Assembly: GCA_023384315.1 (NCBI GenBank)
Contig: JAHDWY010000119.1
Location: forward strand, 1 to 9,458
Direction of reading: 5' to 3'
Length of the DNA stretch: 9,458 nucleotides
Source of the DNA: Candidatus Hydrogenedentota bacterium
Lineage (GTDB): Bacteria; Hydrogenedentota; Hydrogenedentia; Hydrogenedentales; SLHB01
The notes under the pieces were generated by a model. The model was not told the origin of the DNA, made no database searches, and was given only the letters and a program-made list of their open reading frames with translations. The position numbers were made by a program, and so were the translations under genes. Below are positions 6,822-9,458 of this stretch, one piece after another. Position 1 is the stretch's first letter. Every line of letters begins with the position of its first letter.

Positions 6822-9308
6822 ATGAAGTTCCTCAGACGCCTTGCAAAATGGTTCGCGGTAACCGTGGTCCTGCTCGTCACGAGTGGGGCTGTCACCCTCG
6901 TCTATCTCGCGAACTCGCGCTTGCCCGAACTGGCGGGGACGGTGACCCACCCGTCCCTGCACGGGGAAGTCCGGGTCGTGCGCGATAGCGTTGGAGTCCC
7001 CCACATCACTGCCGAGAACGAACCGGATGCGTACTTCGCCCTTGGGTACTGCATGGCCCAGGACCGCTTGTTCCAGATGGAGTTGATGCGGCGGCTGGCT
7101 CGGGGTGAGCTGGCCGAGGTGGCGGGGGCTCCGGCATTGCCGATCGACCGGGCCGTTCGCGCGTTTCGGCTGCGGGCGAAAGCCGAAGCGTATTTCGCCG
7201 ATTCGGATGCCCAACCACCTGAACTGACCGCGCTGATGGACGCCTATCTCGCGGGGGTGAATGCCTTCATCGCAGAAGGTCCGATACCGTTCGAGTTGAT
7301 CGTGCTCGGCCTGGAGGTGCGGCCATTCACGAAAGTCGATTGCCTGGCGGTGGCCGCCATCCTGCCGATAACCTTCGCGGACGGCATCCGAGGCGATCCA
7401 CTGGTCACGATGTTGAAAGCAAAGCACCCGGACCTGGATATCGACGCGCTATTCCCCGGCTACACGCTCGAAACGCCGGTCACCATCATGGAGACCCTCG
7501 AGGAAGCGGCCGCGTATCTGGAGTCCCGTCGGGAAGAAAAGGAGCCGGACGAGCCGATCCGATACGAAGCATCGTTGGCAGTCGTGAACGAATGGTTGGC
7601 AATTTTCGGCGCAATTTCGCAGCGGTTTGGTCCGGCCATGGGGAGCAATTCGTGGGTGCTCGCGCCGTCGCGTACGCGATCGGGCGAAGCCATCCTCGCG
7701 AACGATCCGCACATTGCGTTCTCCAACCCCAGCATTCTGTACGAGGCGCATCTGAAGTACGGCGACTTTGAGAACTACGGATTTCATTTGCCGCCCATTC
7801 CGATTCCGCTCATGGGGCACAACCGGCAACGCGCCTGGGCGCTGACGATGACGGCGCAAGACGACACCGACTTCTACCTGGAGCGGTTCCACCCGGACAA
7901 TCCGGACAAGGTGATGTACAAAGGCGAATGGGTGGATGTGGAAACGGCGACGGAAACGATCAAGGTTCGTTTCTCCGACGACGTGGAATGCCGGGTGCGG
8001 GTCACGCCGCACGGTCCCGTGCTCAACGATTTCCTCAAAGCGTACCACGGTTACGACGACGCGCCCGTGTCGTTGTCGTGGATTTGGCAGCATCTGCCGT
8101 ATACCGACATCACCGCCTTCTACCGCATGGGGCACGCGCAGAATTGCGAGGACTTCGGCGAAGCGGTTTCCCTGATCACGTCGCCCGGCATGAATATCAG
8201 CTTCGCCGACGCGGATGGCAACATCGCGTGGTGGGCGACGGGCAAGATCCCTATTCGTCCCGACGGTATGAACAGCAAGCAGATTCTCGATGGCGCGTCG
8301 GGCAAGGACGAAATTCTCGGTTACCTCCCCTTCGATCAGAATCCCCACTTGAAGAATCCCGAATGCGGGTTCATCGCGTCGGCGAACAACAAACCCACGG
8401 TCAAGCCCGTCGGCGCTGTGAAAGACATACAGGGCTATTGGCAACCTACCGATCGCGCGGGGCGCATCGAGGAGTTGGTGAGTGCGCGCTCGGACTGGAC
8501 GGTCGAAGCGCTCAAAGCGGTGCAGTTTGACGATACGAGCCGCGCGGGGCCGGAGGTGGTGGCGCAGTTGGTTGATGTGATCGATGCGCAGCGCGTGCTG
8601 TTGACACCCTGGGAACAGGACGTGCTCGACCGGCTGAAGACCTGGGACTACCGGCACAACGTCGATTCCGTGGGCGCGACGATCTATGAGTATCTCAATG
8701 CCGCCGTCCTCAAACGCGCGTTGACCGACGAGATGGGGGTCGATCTCTTTAAAGTCTACGCCACCCTTGCGGATCACTGGCACTTCTACAAGCACTTCAT
8801 CGGCGACGAGGCGTCACCCTTCTGGGACGACGTGAGCACGACGGAACGGGAGCAACGCCCCGAGATCGTGCTGGCGGCATTCAAAGACATGACGCGCAGG
8901 CTCACGCGGCGTCTCGGCGGTGACGTGTCGCGGTGGACTTGGGGCCGCGCGCACACCATGGAGTTCAAACACCCCTTCGGATATCTGCCGGTGCTCGATC
9001 AGATTTTCAATTTGGGACCGTACCCCGCATCCGGCGGCGCGCAGGTGCTGAACAACATGCTCTACGACTTCGCACAGGACGAATTCCACGTCATTGCCGG
9101 CCCGGCCACGCGACGGCTCATCGACTTCGCCACACCGGAGGCCGCGCAGGTCATCCTGCCCACCGGCAACTCCGGCAATTTCATGAGCCCCCACTACGGC
9201 GATCAGGCCCAACGCTTCATGAACGGTGAATACCGCCGCGCCTTACTCGACGCCGAAGACATCGAGCGCGACAAGGCCCACGAGCTGCGCTTTGTACCGG
9301 AAGAGTGA
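6822..9308 (+). CDS. Penicillin-amidase-family N-terminal nucleophile hydrolase (Peptidase S45), membrane-anchored
   Basis: The 828-residue precursor belongs to the penicillin amidase / acyl-homoserine lactone acylase family, which hydrolyses amide bonds. Residues 1-30 hold basic residues then a hydrophobic segment (11-30), an uncleaved anchor or signal peptide; the enzyme should be periplasmic. The alpha-chain signature is at about 50-102 (R-D-S-V-G-V-P-H-I at 54-62, Q-D-R at 80-82). Self-cleavage is expected between Gly274 and Ser275, where G-S-N-S-W begins the beta chain of 554 residues. His297 (N-D-P-H) is beta residue 23, the position known in AHL and cephalosporin acylases, and the oxyanion Asn is probably in A-N-N-K at 521-524. 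The conserved tail includes W707-G-R and S789-P-H-Y-G-D-Q (789-795). A charged segment just before the cleavage site (about 234-247, E/R/K/D-rich) is probably the excised spacer. Substrate cannot be read from sequence. The start lacks a good Shine-Dalgarno element, but the ATG directly precedes the export signal. Divergent from the gene at 5386. Confidence 0.93.
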   Translation: MKFLRRLAKWFAVTVVLLVTSGAVTLVYLANSRLPELAGTVTHPSLHGEVRVVRDSVGVPHITAENEPDAYFALGYCMAQDRLFQMELMRRLARGELAEVAGAPALPIDRAVRAFRLRAKAEAYFADSDAQPPELTALMDAYLAGVNAFIAEGPIPFELIVLGLEVRPFTKVDCLAVAAILPITFADGIRGDPLVTMLKAKHPDLDIDALFPGYTLETPVTIMETLEEAAAYLESRREEKEPDEPIRYEASLAVVNEWLAIFGAISQRFGPAMGSNSWVLAPSRTRSGEAILANDPHIAFSNPSILYEAHLKYGDFENYGFHLPPIPIPLMGHNRQRAWALTMTAQDDTDFYLERFHPDNPDKVMYKGEWVDVETATETIKVRFSDDVECRVRVTPHGPVLNDFLKAYHGYDDAPVSLSWIWQHLPYTDITAFYRMGHAQNCEDFGEAVSLITSPGMNISFADADGNIAWWATGKIPIRPDGMNSKQILDGASGKDEILGYLPFDQNPHLKNPECGFIASANNKPTVKPVGAVKDIQGYWQPTDRAGRIEELVSARSDWTVEALKAVQFDDTSRAGPEVVAQLVDVIDAQRVLLTPWEQDVLDRLKTWDYRHNVDSVGATIYEYLNAAVLKRALTDEMGVDLFKVYATLADHWHFYKHFIGDEASPFWDDVSTTEREQRPEIVLAAFKDMTRRLTRRLGGDVSRWTWGRAHTMEFKHPFGYLPVLDQIFNLGPYPASGGAQVLNNMLYDFAQDEFHVIAGPATRRLIDFATPEAAQVILPTGNSGNFMSPHYGDQAQRFMNGEYRRALLDAEDIERDKAHELRFVPEE

Positions 9309-9458
9309 AACGGATATTCGCGAACGAAACTCGGCAGAACCTCGAAGACCCTAGAGACGCCGTATGGAGTGCGGCCACGCTTCGGCGTGGCTGCTCTGTA
9401 TTCGGGAACGCCAGCAGCCCAAAGACTGTCCCAACGCGAGGGGGTGCGGCAGATCGTC
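9309..9458. other. Right-end region without a convincing gene
   Basis: These 150 bases follow the amidase gene. They contain the hairpin at 9371-9394 and no complete reading frame worth calling. One minus-strand frame is open from the right edge to a TAG at about 9352-9350, but most of it crosses the hairpin, so it may be a spurious tail of a gene beyond the edge. Confidence 0.6.
9371..9394. terminator. UUCG-loop hairpin downstream of the amidase gene (terminator or dispersed repeat)
   Basis: GCGGCCACGC (9371-9380) and GCGTGGCTGC (9385-9394) form a 10-bp stem with one G-T wobble, closed by C-G around a TTCG tetraloop, one of the most stable RNA loops. The hairpin begins 62 bases after the amidase stop codon. 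The following bases (TCTGTATT) are only moderately T-rich, so it is not a classical intrinsic terminator. It may instead be a dispersed repeat or an RNA-stabilising 3' end. Confidence 0.5.

Noticed and set aside
7449..8795. 448-codon minus-strand open frame inside the amidase gene
   Set aside because: It lies fully antisense to a gene with unmistakable family motifs. Its composition is rich in Arg, His and Val, as expected from the reverse of GC-rich codons. No family motif was seen.
9350..9458. Minus-strand frame open from the right edge to a TAG near 9350, possible end of another gene
   Set aside because: Only about 36 codons are visible and a third of them come from the hairpin. No family signature, so it cannot be supported from this window.
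1..9458. Mobile element, CRISPR array, tRNA or defence system
   Set aside because: No transposase, integrase, regular repeat-spacer pattern, terminal inverted repeats or tRNA-like cloverleaf was seen. The genes are housekeeping-type or envelope genes without a defence-type cluster.

Overview
The window carries seven protein-coding genes on both strands in GC-rich DNA with tight gene packing. No RNA gene, insertion sequence, integrase, CRISPR array or phage gene was seen. The strongest taxonomic clue is a secreted planctomycete-type cytochrome c protein (PSCyt1 plus DUF1549) at the left edge. That family is expanded in Planctomycetes, Verrucomicrobia, Lentisphaerae, Hydrogenedentes and related lineages. 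A two-domain HldE-type ADP-heptose enzyme and several exported or membrane proteins fit a Gram-negative envelope. The placement (PVC superphylum or a Hydrogenedentes-like lineage) is inference; no marker here fixes the species.

Layout, left to right. (1) Bases 1-1868, minus strand: PSCyt1/DUF1549 protein, cut by the left edge before its expected DUF1553 half. (2) 2004-3479, plus: HldE-like kinase/nucleotidyltransferase, divergent from (1), with a good sigma70-type promoter. (3) 3551-4096, plus: small exported, disordered protein of unknown function with its own candidate promoter. (4) 4160-4693, minus: HslV protease subunit, convergent with (3) and with no hslU beside it. (5) 4878-5375, plus: membrane-anchored TPR protein. 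(6) 5386-6681, minus: TPR / membrane / cysteine-less thioredoxin-fold / membrane protein, with a near-consensus promoter. (7) 6822-9308, plus: membrane-anchored penicillin-amidase-family Ntn hydrolase. The last 150 bases hold no convincing gene but do hold a strong UUCG-loop hairpin.

The genes alternate in strand (divergent, convergent, divergent, convergent, divergent), so most appear to be separate transcription units. They cover unrelated jobs: an envelope cytochrome, heptose activation, proteolysis, TPR scaffolding and amide hydrolysis. I found no convincing new multi-gene system. The points most worth a second look are the architecture of gene 6, the lone hslV, the altered motif in the HldE-like kinase half, and the right-end hairpin.
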